32,746 bases of DNA from contig SHVW01000020.1 in the NCBI GenBank assembly GCA_009694085.1, positions 1-32,746 of the forward strand. The letters are read 5' to 3'. The translations under genes were made by a program, and so were the position numbers. The DNA comes from Alphaproteobacteria bacterium. Its GTDB lineage: Bacteria; Pseudomonadota; Alphaproteobacteria; SHVW01. Shown one piece after another: positions 19,236 through 28,122 of the stretch (position 1 is the first letter of the stretch; each line of letters opens with the position of its first letter). The notes below the pieces were generated by a model, which did not search any database, had not been told where the DNA came from, and saw only the letters and a list, made by a program, of their open reading frames with translations.

Positions 19236-22200
19236 ATGGCGCATGCAGTGGGCTGGAATGCGTTGGTGTTGGCCATTGGTTTGGGATTGGCCGTCGCCGT
19301 GGTTGTTGGGTTGCCGCCGCATGCGCGCGGCGAGTCGGATAATCCCGTGACGACCGCGCCCGCCCAGACCGGCAGGCCCCAGACCGGCAGGCCCCAGGGC
19401 GGCCCGCCCGCCGGCGGCCGGGATCCATCGGCACCGGGCCAGGCGGCGCCCGCCGCGGGCGCCCAGGGGTCGGGCAGCCCCGCGCCGATGATGCGTCAGA
19501 ACACCGAGGCCGGCGCTTCGCAATTGTTGGACGACACGTTGGCGGTCGACCCCGAGCGGATCGCGCGCGCCCGGGCCAAAGCCGAGGAGGCACCGCCGCA
19601 AACCGCGGACCAGAAGGAACTGGCCGAGTTCTATCGGCTGCGTGCGCTCGCGGCGCAGGTCGCCGGCCGTCAGGGCCAGGCCATGAAAGACTTCCGCCAG
19701 GCGGTCGTTCATGCCGAGCAGGCGCCCGGCTTCAATCTCGGCGAGCTGTATGCCCTGTTGGCCCGGGCGCAGGGCAGCATGGCACGCCGGGTGGCAGCCT
19801 ATCGATCCGCCGAGAAGGCGATCGCGGCGACCCCCAATGTCATGCACGGGCAACGCATCGCATACTATTTCTTTCTTGCAGGCCAGGCTGTGAGCGCGGG
19901 TCATCTCGACGTCGCCGAGCGTGCGCTGAGCGACGCGCGCAAGCTGGTCGAACAGATGTCCGGCATGCGCGGCGTCCCGGTCGAGGCCCGGCAAATGTGG
20001 GGAATCTCGCTATTGAGCGTCCAAGGCGGGCTTCTTCAGGCCAAGGGGCAGTATGTCGAGGCGGAGGATTTCATGCGGCGTGCCATAGCGCAGGCAGAGG
20101 CCAGCACGAATCCGCGCGCGCCGGGGCTGCGCGATCAGTTTCGCATGAGCTTGACGCACAACTACATTGCCCAGGGACGCTTGACCGAGGCGGAGAACGA
20201 GGTGCGCCTTGTGCTCGCCAGCGCCCAGCGCCAGGGCGGTACCAAGGGCCTACAGACCGCTGCGAGCTTGGGCACCCTTGCTAGGGTGATGTCCGAGCAG
20301 GGCCGGCTCGGGGAGGCCGAGGGGCTGGCGCGCAAAGCGCTCGAGCTGGTCCTGGCGAACGGATTGCAGGGACTCGGCCCGAGCCGCATCAACCTCGCCA
20401 ATGTCCTCGCCCTGCAAGGGAACTGGGCCGAGGCCTGGAAGGAGTTCGAGACTAACCGCCAGGGGCTCAGAGATTCGCCGGAGGAGCTTGAGGTCTACCT
20501 GCGCGGCAACCTTGCCTTGCCGATCGTGATGGTCAAAACCGGGCGGGCGGCGGAGGCGGTGTCCATGCTGGCCGAGCAGGTCAAGAACCAGCTCGCCCTG
20601 CTCGGCGACAAGGATTACGGCACGGCCGAGTTGCGCGGCATCTACGCTATGGCGCTGGCGGAGAGCGGTCAGCGCGACCAGGCGCTCGCCGAATTCGATC
20701 AGGCCGTGCCTGTTCTGCTCAGCCGGTCGCGCGAATCCGATGACGACGCCTCGTCGGCCTCGGCTAGGGATCAACGTCTGCGCCTGATCCTGGAAGCGAA
20801 GATGCGGCTGACCGCCGAGCGCGGCGGCGCCGACGCGGCCGGCCAGACGTTCCAGCTTGCCGAGGCGGCACGCGGCCGCAGCGTGGCGCGGGCGTTGGCG
20901 GCGTCGGCTGCCCGCGCCGCCGCCAGCAATCCGGCGCTGGCCGATCTGGCCCGGCGCGAGCAGGACGCCCAGCGTCAGGTCTCGGCGCTCAACGGACTGC
21001 TCGCCAATGCGATCAGCGCGCGCGCCGACGAGCAGGATGCGGCGGCGGTCAAGGCCTTGCGCGCGCGCATCGATGGGTTGCGCGACGCGCGCGCGCGCGC
21101 CATGGAGGAGATCGAGGCGAAATTCCCGGACTATGCTCAGTTGATCAACCCGAAACCGGCCTCGATCGAGGCGGCGCGCAAGCATCTGAAGGCCGACGAG
21201 GCCCTGATCGCGCTCTACAGCGCCGAGGATCGCAGCTATGCCTGGGCGGTGCCGGCGCAGGGCGCGCCGGCTTTCGTCGCCTGGGCGATGGGACGCGCCG
21301 AACTGGCCGCGCTGGTCGAGGGGCTGCGCAAGGCGCTCGACCCCAATGCCGAATCGCTCGATGACATCCCTGCCTTCGATCTGGCGGCGGCTCACAAGCT
21401 TTATGCCGGGCTGATCCAGCCGGTCGAAGCGGGTTGGAAATCCGCCAAGAGTCTGCTGGTCGTGCCGCACGGGCCGCTTGGCCAGATCTCGCTCGCCTTG
21501 TTGCCGACCGCGCCTGCCACGCTTGCCGCGGCCAAGGGCGAGCCGTTCGCCGCTTATCGCCAGGTGCCCTGGCTGCTGCGCCGGGCGGCGGTATCGCAAT
21601 TGCCGTCGGTCGCCTCGCTCGCCACGCTGCGCGCGCTGCCGGCGGGCAACGCCAGCCGCCGCGCCTTCGTCGGTTTCGGCGATCCGCTGTTCAGCACGGC
21701 GCAGGCCGCCGAGGCGGCGCCGCAAACGGCCGCGGTCACCATGCGCGGCGGCAAGATCAAGCTGCGCAGCGCGCCGAAGGCGTCGGGCATCGACGTGACG
21801 GCCGAACTCGGCCAATTGCCGCGCCTGCCCGAGACGGCCGACGAGGTGAAGAGCGTGGCACTGACGCTTAAGGGCGATCCGGCGCGCGATTTGTTCATCG
21901 GCGCCCAGGCGACCAAGGCGACCGTGTCCAAGGCCAATCTCGCCAACTATCGCGTCGTCATGTTCGCCACCCACGGCCTAGTGCCGGGCGATCTGACCGG
22001 CCTCGGTCAACCGGCGCTGGCCTTGACCAGCCCGGCGGTGACGCCCGATGGCGGCAACGGCTTGCTGACCATGGAAGACATCCTGGCGCTCAAGCTCGAC
22101 GCGGATTGGGTCGTGCTGTCCGCCTGCAACACGGCCTCGGGGCAGGGGGCGGGGGCGGAGGCGATCTCGGGCCTGGGCCGCGCCTTCTTTTATGCCGGCA

Positions 22201-22442
22201 CGCGAGCGCTGCTGGTCAGCAATTGGCCGGTTGAAACCACATCGGCGCAGAAGCTGACCACCGATCTGTTCGCGCGTCAGGCCGCCAATCCCGCGCTGAC
22301 CCGCGCCGAGGCGTTGCGCCAGGCCATGTTGGGACTGATCGACGGTCCTGGTCCCGCCGATGGCGCGGGCAAGCCGATATTCAGCTACGCCCACCCGATC
22401 TTCTGGGCCGCCTTCACCCTGGTCGGCGACGGCGGCCGCTAG
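19236..22442 (+). CDS. TPR-CHAT caspase-like protein, membrane/secreted N-terminus
   Basis: 1068 residues from an ATG with GGGGGAGGG 8 bp upstream. A hydrophobic segment (about 6-27, WNALVLAIGLGLAVAVVVGL) ending in LPPHARGE is a signal peptide or anchor. A Pro/Gly/Gln-rich linker (about 35-85) has a repeated QTGRP. TPR-like helical pairs fill about 110-520 (GRLTEAENEVRLVLASA, GRLGEAEGLARKALELV). A coiled region (about 590-690) leads to a C-terminal CHAT domain. The caspase-like dyad is intact: His913 in MFATHGLVPG and Cys964 in VVLSACNTASG. The ending FSYAHPIFWAAFTLVGD is typical of CHAT. CHAT proteins are clan CD peptidases related to separase. Substrate unknown. First gene of a three-gene operon with a CHASE2-cyclase. 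Confidence 0.93.
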   Translation: MAHAVGWNALVLAIGLGLAVAVVVGLPPHARGESDNPVTTAPAQTGRPQTGRPQGGPPAGGRDPSAPGQAAPAAGAQGSGSPAPMMRQNTEAGASQLLDDTLAVDPERIARARAKAEEAPPQTADQKELAEFYRLRALAAQVAGRQGQAMKDFRQAVVHAEQAPGFNLGELYALLARAQGSMARRVAAYRSAEKAIAATPNVMHGQRIAYYFFLAGQAVSAGHLDVAERALSDARKLVEQMSGMRGVPVEARQMWGISLLSVQGGLLQAKGQYVEAEDFMRRAIAQAEASTNPRAPGLRDQFRMSLTHNYIAQGRLTEAENEVRLVLASAQRQGGTKGLQTAASLGTLARVMSEQGRLGEAEGLARKALELVLANGLQGLGPSRINLANVLALQGNWAEAWKEFETNRQGLRDSPEELEVYLRGNLALPIVMVKTGRAAEAVSMLAEQVKNQLALLGDKDYGTAELRGIYAMALAESGQRDQALAEFDQAVPVLLSRSRESDDDASSASARDQRLRLILEAKMRLTAERGGADAAGQTFQLAEAARGRSVARALAASAARAAASNPALADLARREQDAQRQVSALNGLLANAISARADEQDAAAVKALRARIDGLRDARARAMEEIEAKFPDYAQLINPKPASIEAARKHLKADEALIALYSAEDRSYAWAVPAQGAPAFVAWAMGRAELAALVEGLRKALDPNAESLDDIPAFDLAAAHKLYAGLIQPVEAGWKSAKSLLVVPHGPLGQISLALLPTAPATLAAAKGEPFAAYRQVPWLLRRAAVSQLPSVASLATLRALPAGNASRRAFVGFGDPLFSTAQAAEAAPQTAAVTMRGGKIKLRSAPKASGIDVTAELGQLPRLPETADEVKSVALTLKGDPARDLFIGAQATKATVSKANLANYRVVMFATHGLVPGDLTGLGQPALALTSPAVTPDGGNGLLTMEDILALKLDADWVVLSACNTASGQGAGAEAISGLGRAFFYAGTRALLVSNWPVETTSAQKLTTDLFARQAANPALTRAEALRQAMLGLIDGPGPADGAGKPIFSYAHPIFWAAFTLVGDGGR

Positions 22443-22466
22443 AACGAAGTCATAGGAGCGATGACC

Positions 22467-23129
22467 ATGCGAATCCTGACCCTTGCGAGTGCCGCGCTGT
22501 TGCTCGCCACGCCCGCACTCGCCGCACCCGCGGCTATCGTCGAGGATGCCGAGGGCGGCGTCGTCGGCGTCGAGGCGCTCGACTATGTCGATGCCGGCCG
22601 GGTGATCGAACTCAAGCCCGGCGGCGTGCTGGTCCTGGGCTATCTCAAGAGCTGCGTGCACGAGACCATTCGCGGCGGCGGCACGGTCAAGATCGGCGCC
22701 GAGCAGTCCGAGGTCACGGGCGGGCGGGTCGAGCGCAAGACCAATCCATGCGATGGCGGCAAGCTCCAACTGACCACGGCCCAGGCCGGCAAAAGCGGCG
22801 CCATGGTCTTCCGCAAGGCGCCGACGGCACAAGCTGGCGCCGCTAAATCCGCCGCCGCCGATTTGACCATCTACGGCATCAGCCCGGTGGTGGCGCTGGG
22901 CGCTGGCGCGGCGGCGAAAAATCGGATCACTTTCGAGCGGATCGACCAATCAGGCGCGCCGATCGCGGTCGATGTCACCGGCGCCAAGACCGATCTCGCC
23001 AAATCCGGGGTCCGGCTGGCACCGGGCGGGCTCTACCGGGCGAGCGCGGGCGAGCGCAGTTTGGTGGTTCAGATTGATGCCGCCGCCGCATCCGGCGGTC
23101 CCGTAACCGGGCGGCTGATCCAGTTCTAA
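22467..23129 (+). CDS. Secreted small protein with two conserved-looking cysteines
   Basis: 220 residues. A clear signal peptide MRILTLASAALLLATPALAAP predicts cleavage at ALA-AP near residue 20. The mature part begins as a beta-rich module (RVIELKPGGVLVLGYLKSC) with cysteines in LKSCVHE and NPCDGG that could form a disulfide. A second glycine-rich beta module follows (GLYRASAGERSLVVQID). The ATG at 22467 is preferred to the ATG at 22461 because AGGAG is 8 bp before it but only 2 bp before the other. I do not recognise a named family; FecR-like or other envelope beta folds are possible. It lies 24 bp after the CHAT gene and 6 bp before the cyclase, so it very probably works with them. Confidence 0.85.
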   Translation: MRILTLASAALLLATPALAAPAAIVEDAEGGVVGVEALDYVDAGRVIELKPGGVLVLGYLKSCVHETIRGGGTVKIGAEQSEVTGGRVERKTNPCDGGKLQLTTAQAGKSGAMVFRKAPTAQAGAAKSAAADLTIYGISPVVALGAGAAAKNRITFERIDQSGAPIAVDVTGAKTDLAKSGVRLAPGGLYRASAGERSLVVQIDAAAASGGPVTGRLIQF

Positions 23130-23135
23130 GTCCCA

Positions 23136-25286
23136 GTGGCCGCTAAACCGCGCGATCTGGCGGCGACCGGCGCCATCGCGCTTGCCGCCGCCTTGCTTTT
23201 CGCGACGCCGCTCGCTCCGTTGCTCGAAGGCCTGTCGATCGACGCCCTGTTCTGGCTGCGCCAGCGCGCGTTCGGCCCGCTCCACCCGGCCGCCGACAGT
23301 CCCGCCGTCGTGCTGGCGATCGACGAGGAAACCTATCGCCGGCCGCCCTTCGCCGATTTGCCCCAGGCCCTGTGGACGCCCGAACTGGGCCGCGCGCTCA
23401 ACGCCGTGCTCGACGCCGGGGCCAAGGTGATCGGTTTCGACGTGGTCTATCCGACCTCGGTCGAGCCGCTGCTGCGCGGTTTCGAGCGCGACTATCTGCT
23501 GGCGCTGCGGCGCGGCGGGCGCGAGGGGCGCATCGTGCTCGGCCGGGTGCAGCATCAGGAGCGGCCGATCGCGCCTTTCGCCGGCCACGCCATCGCGGTC
23601 GGCCGCGACGCCAATATCCGCGCGCTCAACGTGTTCGAGGACGATGATGGCATCATCCGCCGCTTGCCTCTGACCTTCCGCGTTGGGGCCGCCGCGACCG
23701 CCGCCGCGCGCGAGAACGCGCTGGCCGTCGAACTGGCCGCGCGCGCCCAGGGTCTGCCCGCCGGCACCCTGCCCACGGAAGGGCCGGATGGGCGCTATAC
23801 CCTGGGCGCCTATCGCTTGCCCAGAGATCGCGGGGAAACTCTGGTGGTCAACCACGGTGGCGGTGCCGGCGATATCCCGACCTATTCGCTGGCCGACATC
23901 CATGCCTGCGCCGCGGCGGGGCGGACGGATTACCTGGAGACGCATTTCAAGGGCCGGGTCGTGCTGCTCGGCACCGTGCTCGATGTGGAGGATCGCAAGC
24001 TCACCTCCAAACGCTGGATCACCACGCCCGAAGGCGAGGGCCTGTCCGCGCGCTGCGTGCATCCCGTCATGTCGGGGCTCTATCGCGCCGGTTTCCGGCG
24101 CGATGCCATTCCCGGCGTCTATATCCATGCCGCCGGCATCAACAATCTGCTGCGCGGCGATGGGCTGGCGCCGCTCGGCGCCGGGCCTAGCTTTGCGCTC
24201 AGCCTCGGCTTCGCCCTGGTGGTGGCCGCCGCCGCCATGACGCTGGCGCCACCGATGGCGGGCGGCGCGGTGGCGCTGACGGCGCTCGCCTGGATCGCGG
24301 TGGCGACATTGGCATTCCGCCATGGAACCGTGCTGCCGCTGTTCCAGGCGCTGGCCTCGGGTCTCGCCGCCTTCCCCGCGCTGATGGCCTGGCGCTTCCT
24401 GGTGACCGATAGCGACCGGCGCCGCCTCGGCCAGGCCTTCGGCCTCTATCTGCCCCGGGCGGAGATCGACCGCATGATGGCCCAGGGCCGGCCGCCCGAG
24501 CTGGGCGGCGAGGCGCGCGCGGTCTCCATCCTGTTCTCCGACATCGCCGGCTTCACCGCGATCAGCGAGAAGCGCGATCCCGCCCGGCTGATCGAGGATC
24601 TCAACCAGTATTTCGCCGCCATGACCGAGATCGTGGAAGCCCAGGGCGGCTTCGTCGATAAATTCATCGGCGATGCCGTGGTCGCCGTATTCGGCGCGCC
24701 TGTGGCCGATCCCGATCACGCCAGGCGCGCCGTGCTGGCCGCCATCGAGATGCGCCGCGTGCTGGCCGACGAGGCCGCTCGCTTCACGCTGGGCGACGGC
24801 CAGCCCGTGCGCGCGCGCATCGGCGTCAATTCTGGCATGGCGCTGGTCGGCAATATCGGCTCGCCCCGGCGCTTCAACTACACGGTCATGGGCGACGCCG
24901 TGAACCTGGCCGCGCGGCTGGAGGGCGCCAACAAGGGCTACGGCACGCAAATCCTGGTCAGCGCGGATACCGCGGACGCCTGCGGCGCCGCTATCGTGTT
25001 CCGCGAGATCGACCGCGTGCGCGTGGTCGGCCGCACCGCGCCGGTCGGCTTGCTGGAACCGTTGGCGCCGGCCGAAGCGGCCACAGCGGCCGATCGGGCG
25101 AGAGCCGAGTCTTTCGCTGCCGCGCTGGCGCTATGGCGGACGGGTGATTTCGCCCAAGCCCGCGCGGGTTTCGCGGCGCTGGCACCCGCCGATGGCGCGG
25201 CGGCGAAATTCGCGACGCGCGCCGAAGCCATGGCCAAGGCGCCGCCGCGCGATTGGGACGGGGTGACGGATTTACGGGAGAAGTAG
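23136..25286 (+). CDS. CHASE2-domain adenylate cyclase (class III)
   Basis: 716 residues from a GTG. An N-terminal helix (about 8-30) leads into a periplasmic CHASE2 sensor (about 35-345; VVLAIDEETYRRPPF, AKVIGFDVVYPT, FKGRVVLLGTVLD, IPGVYIHAAGINNLL). Three membrane helices span about 352-425 and a cytoplasmic cyclase domain runs from about 460 to 650. Catalytic residues are all present: metal ligands Asp469 (FSDIAGF) and Asp513 (FIGDAVVAVFG), adenine-selecting Lys509 and Asp587 (TVMGDAVN), and transition-state Asn590/Arg594. It should therefore make cAMP. The ORF starts 6 bp after the secreted-protein stop. Third gene of the CHAT operon; a REP-like hairpin lies just after its stop. Confidence 0.96.
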   Translation: MAAKPRDLAATGAIALAAALLFATPLAPLLEGLSIDALFWLRQRAFGPLHPAADSPAVVLAIDEETYRRPPFADLPQALWTPELGRALNAVLDAGAKVIGFDVVYPTSVEPLLRGFERDYLLALRRGGREGRIVLGRVQHQERPIAPFAGHAIAVGRDANIRALNVFEDDDGIIRRLPLTFRVGAAATAAARENALAVELAARAQGLPAGTLPTEGPDGRYTLGAYRLPRDRGETLVVNHGGGAGDIPTYSLADIHACAAAGRTDYLETHFKGRVVLLGTVLDVEDRKLTSKRWITTPEGEGLSARCVHPVMSGLYRAGFRRDAIPGVYIHAAGINNLLRGDGLAPLGAGPSFALSLGFALVVAAAAMTLAPPMAGGAVALTALAWIAVATLAFRHGTVLPLFQALASGLAAFPALMAWRFLVTDSDRRRLGQAFGLYLPRAEIDRMMAQGRPPELGGEARAVSILFSDIAGFTAISEKRDPARLIEDLNQYFAAMTEIVEAQGGFVDKFIGDAVVAVFGAPVADPDHARRAVLAAIEMRRVLADEAARFTLGDGQPVRARIGVNSGMALVGNIGSPRRFNYTVMGDAVNLAARLEGANKGYGTQILVSADTADACGAAIVFREIDRVRVVGRTAPVGLLEPLAPAEAATAADRARAESFAAALALWRTGDFAQARAGFAALAPADGAAAKFATRAEAMAKAPPRDWDGVTDLREK

Positions 25287-25310
25287 GGGCGGTTGAAGAA
25301 AACCGCGCGC

Positions 25311-25344
25311 CTTCCCCCTTGCGGGGGAGGATAGGTGGGGGTGG
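25311..25344 (+). repeat. REP-like GC hairpin, copy 3
   Basis: CCCCC-TTGC-GGGGG (25314-25327) followed by AGGATAGGTGGGGGTGG, the same plan as copies 1 and 2 near carAB. It lies 24 bp after the cyclase stop, between it and the toxin-antitoxin pair. Confidence 0.75.
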
Positions 25345-25427
25345 TTGCCGTGACTCCGGCAACGACTTCGCAGCATCAACCCGACAATGCTATAGTTTCG
25401 CTATCGCACTCCTTCGGATGCCTCGCC

Positions 25428-25655
25428 ATGAACGCCCGACTTCAAAAAGCCTTTGCCGAACTGGCCCGGCTGCCCGAGGCCGAGCAGGATTCGATCGCCA
25501 GCCTGATCCTGGACGAAATCGAGGCCGAGCGCGGCTGGGACCAGCGATTCGCCGCCTCGCAGGACCAGCTGGCCGAACTGGTGCGCCGGGCGCGCGACGA
25601 GGCGGAGCGTGGCGACGTGTTGCCCCATGATCCGTCCGACCGCCCGGCCAGGTGA
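25428..25655 (+). CDS. Type II antitoxin-like protein
   Basis: A 75-residue, acidic, helical protein (MNARLQKAFAELARLPEAEQ ... LILDEIEAERGWDQRF ... LAELVRRARDEAERG). It resembles the short antitoxins partnered with RelE/HigB-type toxins, whose C-terminus often carries the L-A-x-L-x-x-x-A pattern seen here. Its stop overlaps the toxin start (GTGA at 25652-25655), the usual coupling in such pairs. The ATG has no strong ribosome binding site. The call rests on size, position and the downstream gene rather than on a decisive motif. Confidence 0.7.
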   Translation: MNARLQKAFAELARLPEAEQDSIASLILDEIEAERGWDQRFAASQDQLAELVRRARDEAERGDVLPHDPSDRPAR

Positions 25656-25920
25656 ACTCGCGGACGACGCGAAGTTTCTGGAAGTATTTCGATGCGCTGC
25701 CCCCTGACGTGCGGCGCCGGGCAACGAACGCCTATGATCTCTGGCGCCGCGATCCGTCCCATCCCAGTTTGCAATTCAAGCGCTTGAGCGGCGGCGCGGC
25801 TGCCTATTCCATTCGGATCGGGCTGCACTGGCGCTCGCTCGGCTATCGCGCGGCGATACCGTGACCTGGTTCTGGATCGGCTCCCATGCGGACTACGACC
25901 GGTTGATTGCCGGGTTGTAG
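25652..25920 (+). pseudogene. RelE/ParE-type toxin with a frameshift near its C-terminus
   Basis: From a GTG overlapping the antitoxin stop, the frame encodes SFWKYFDALPPDVRRRATNAY, DPSHPSLQFKRL and YSIRIGLHWRSLGYRA, the pattern of RelE-superfamily ribosome-associated RNases. It then stops at 25862-25864. The expected ending, GDTVTWFWIGSHADYDRLIA, is present one frame over and stops at 25918-25920. One base is missing, or two are extra, in the GCGCGG run near 25847-25853. The lost tail contains the conserved W-I-G-x-H-x-x-Y-D residues, so the encoded toxin is probably inactive unless this is a sequence error. Confidence 0.8.
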
Positions 25921-26029
25921 CTTTTGGCGCCCTTTGCAATCTTCACCACCCTTGCGTCCCCCGATGCCCTCGCGCTAAAACCCCAGCGCCCGCGCCCTCC
26001 GCCCCGCAATCCCCGAGGATTTCCGCCCG

Positions 26030-27712
26030 ATGGCCGCCTATCAATTCGTCTATGTCATGAAGGGCTTGAGCAAGGCCTATCCCGGCGGGCGCGAGGTGTT
26101 GAAGGATATCTGGCTCAACTTCCTGCCCGGCGCCAAGATCGGCGTGCTCGGCGTCAACGGCTCGGGCAAATCGACCGTGCTCAAGATCATGGCCGGCTTG
26201 GACAAGGAGTTTTCCGGCGAGGCCTGGTCGGCCGAGGGCGCCAGCGTCGGCTATCTGCCCCAGGAACCCCAGCTCGATCCCGCCCTCGATGTCCAGGGCA
26301 ACGTACTCCAGGCCATGGCCGGCACCAAGTCGTTGCTCGACCGTTTCAACGAGGTCAGCACCAAGCTCGGCGAGGACATGGGCGAGGACGAGATGAACGC
26401 GCTGATCGCCGAGCAGGCGGAGTTGCAGGAAAAGATCGACCACTGCAACGGCTGGGATCTCGAGCGCACGGTGGAGATCGCCATGGACGCGCTGCGCTGC
26501 CCGCCCGGCGATGGCGATGTGACCAAGCTCAGCGGCGGCGAGCGCCGGCGCGTGGCCCTCTGCCGCCTGTTGCTGGAGCGCCCGGATCTGCTGCTCCTGG
26601 ACGAGCCGACCAACCATCTCGACGCCGAATCCGTCGCCTGGCTCCAGCGCTTCCTGCACGATTATCCGGGCACGGTGGTGACCGTGACCCACGACCGCTA
26701 TTTCCTCGACGAGGTCGCGGGCTGGATTCTCGAACTCGACCGCGGCCGGGGCATTCCCTACGAGGGCAATTACACCGGCTGGCTCCAGCAGAAACAGCAA
26801 CGCCTGTCGCAAGAGGGCAAGAGCGAGGCGGCGCGCCAGCGCACGCTTGAACGGGAACTCGAATGGGTCAAGCAGAGCCCGCGCGCGCGCCAGGCCAAGA
26901 GCAAGGCGCGGCTCCAGGCCTATGACGCGCTGGTGGCGCAAAGCCTGGAGAAGGCGAGCGACACCGCCCAGATCGTCATCCCGCCCGGCCCGCGCCTCGG
27001 CGATCTGGTGATCGAGGCCCAGCATTTGAGAAAGGCCTATGGCGACCGGCTCTTGATCGAGGATTTGGATTTCCGCCTGCCGCCCGGCGGCATCGTCGGC
27101 GTGATCGGGCCCAATGGTGCCGGCAAGACGACGCTGTTCCGCATGATCACGAACCAGGAAAAACCCGATGGCGGCACGCTCAAAGTGGGCGAGACCGTGG
27201 TCGCCGGCTATGTCGACCAGTCACGCGACACGCTGGCGCCAAACAAATCGGTCTGGGAAGAAATTTCCGACGGACTGGAAGAGCTCGATCTGGGCCGGCG
27301 AAAAATGCCGAGCCGCGCCTATTGCGCCCTGTTCAATTTTCGCGGCAGCGACCAGCAGAAAAAAGTCGGCCAGCTCTCGGGCGGCGAGCGCAACCGGGTC
27401 CATATCGCCAAGATGCTAAAGCGCGGCGCGAACCTGATTCTGCTGGACGAACCGACCAACGACCTCGACGTCGATACGCTGCGCGCGCTGGAAGACGGCC
27501 TGCTCGAATTCCCGGGCTGCGCCGTGGTGATCAGCCACGATCGCTGGTTCCTCGACCGCGTTGCCACGCACATCCTCGCCTTCGAGGGCGACAGCCAGGT
27601 TGTCTGGTTCGAGGGCAACTACCAGGCCTATGAAGAAGACCGCCGGAAGCGGCTGGGCGCCCAAGCCGACCAACCCCACCGCATCAAATACAAGCCGCTG
27701 ACGCGGGCGTGA
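26030..27712 (+). CDS. ettA: Energy-dependent translational throttle protein EttA (ABC-F)
   Basis: A 560-residue soluble protein with two ABC ATPase domains and no membrane segments. Domain 1 has Walker [10 protein letters not shown] (41-49), signature LSGGERRR (167-174) and Walker [13 protein letters not shown]. The linker (about 240-320, [18 protein letters not shown]) is the ABC-F interdomain motif. Domain 2 has Walker [10 protein letters not shown] (360-368), LSGGERNR and [12 protein letters not shown]. The length and N-terminus [17 protein letters not shown] are those of EttA, which binds the ribosomal E site and gates the first elongation cycle according to ATP/ADP ratio. GAGGA lies about 11 bp before the ATG. 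Confidence 0.97.
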   Translation: MAAYQFVYVMKGLSKAYPGGREVLKDIWLNFLPGAKIGVLGVNGSGKSTVLKIMAGLDKEFSGEAWSAEGASVGYLPQEPQLDPALDVQGNVLQAMAGTKSLLDRFNEVSTKLGEDMGEDEMNALIAEQAELQEKIDHCNGWDLERTVEIAMDALRCPPGDGDVTKLSGGERRRVALCRLLLERPDLLLLDEPTNHLDAESVAWLQRFLHDYPGTVVTVTHDRYFLDEVAGWILELDRGRGIPYEGNYTGWLQQKQQRLSQEGKSEAARQRTLERELEWVKQSPRARQAKSKARLQAYDALVAQSLEKASDTAQIVIPPGPRLGDLVIEAQHLRKAYGDRLLIEDLDFRLPPGGIVGVIGPNGAGKTTLFRMITNQEKPDGGTLKVGETVVAGYVDQSRDTLAPNKSVWEEISDGLEELDLGRRKMPSRAYCALFNFRGSDQQKKVGQLSGGERNRVHIAKMLKRGANLILLDEPTNDLDVDTLRALEDGLLEFPGCAVVISHDRWFLDRVATHILAFEGDSQVVWFEGNYQAYEEDRRKRLGAQADQPHRIKYKPLTRA

Positions 27713-27715
27713 GGG

Positions 27716-28111
27716 TTAACCGACCTTGATCCCATCCACCTTGTCGCCATAGAACGCGACGCGCCCTGCAATCTCGGTCATTTCGACATAGGGCGTTTCG
27801 TAGCTCCAGGCCGCGTCGTCCAGGCGCTTGCTGCCGGCCTCGATCGTCCAATAGGTGGCGTGGCCCTTATAGGGGCAGTGGGTGGATTTCTCCGTTCGCG
27901 TCAGCGCGCCCGGGCGAATATGGGCGGCGGGGAAATAGTGGACGGGTTGATAGCCGCCGGTTTCCACCATGGTGATGGCGTCGGTGCTGTCGGCAACGAC
28001 GATGCCGCCGACGGTGACCGCGATACGCTTGCCCTCGCGTTTGAGTTCGATGCGCTTGTCCGGGTTCTTGGCGAAGCCGGGGGCCCTATTGTCCTTGATC
28101 GCTGTCGACAT
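27716..28111 (-). CDS. DUF427 domain protein
   Basis: 131 residues with the DUF427 pattern: RIAVTVGGIVVADSTDAITM, YQPVHYFPAAHIRPGAL, STHCPYKGHATYWTI and AWSYETPYVEMTEIAGRVAF, ending in YGDKVDGIKV. The family's HCPYKG motif is complete. Its biochemical role is unknown. The ATG at 28111 has GGAGAA upstream; the longer in-frame start at 28240 would overlap the gamma-glutamyltransferase gene. It lies 11 bp after that gene on the same strand, so they form an operon. It ends 3 bp from the convergent ettA stop. Confidence 0.92.
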   Translation of the reverse strand: MSTAIKDNRAPGFAKNPDKRIELKREGKRIAVTVGGIVVADSTDAITMVETGGYQPVHYFPAAHIRPGALTRTEKSTHCPYKGHATYWTIEAGSKRLDDAAWSYETPYVEMTEIAGRVAFYGDKVDGIKVG

Positions 28112-28122
28112 GGTTTTCTCCT

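Noticed and set aside
20250-21974. 574-codon minus-strand open frame opposite the CHAT gene
   Set aside because: Arg/Gly/Leu-rich shadow with no motif; the plus-strand CHAT frame carries intact catalytic residues.
22950-24950. 666-codon minus-strand open frame opposite the CHASE2-cyclase
   Set aside because: Antisense shadow of a gene with complete catalytic motifs; the translation has no recognisable domain.
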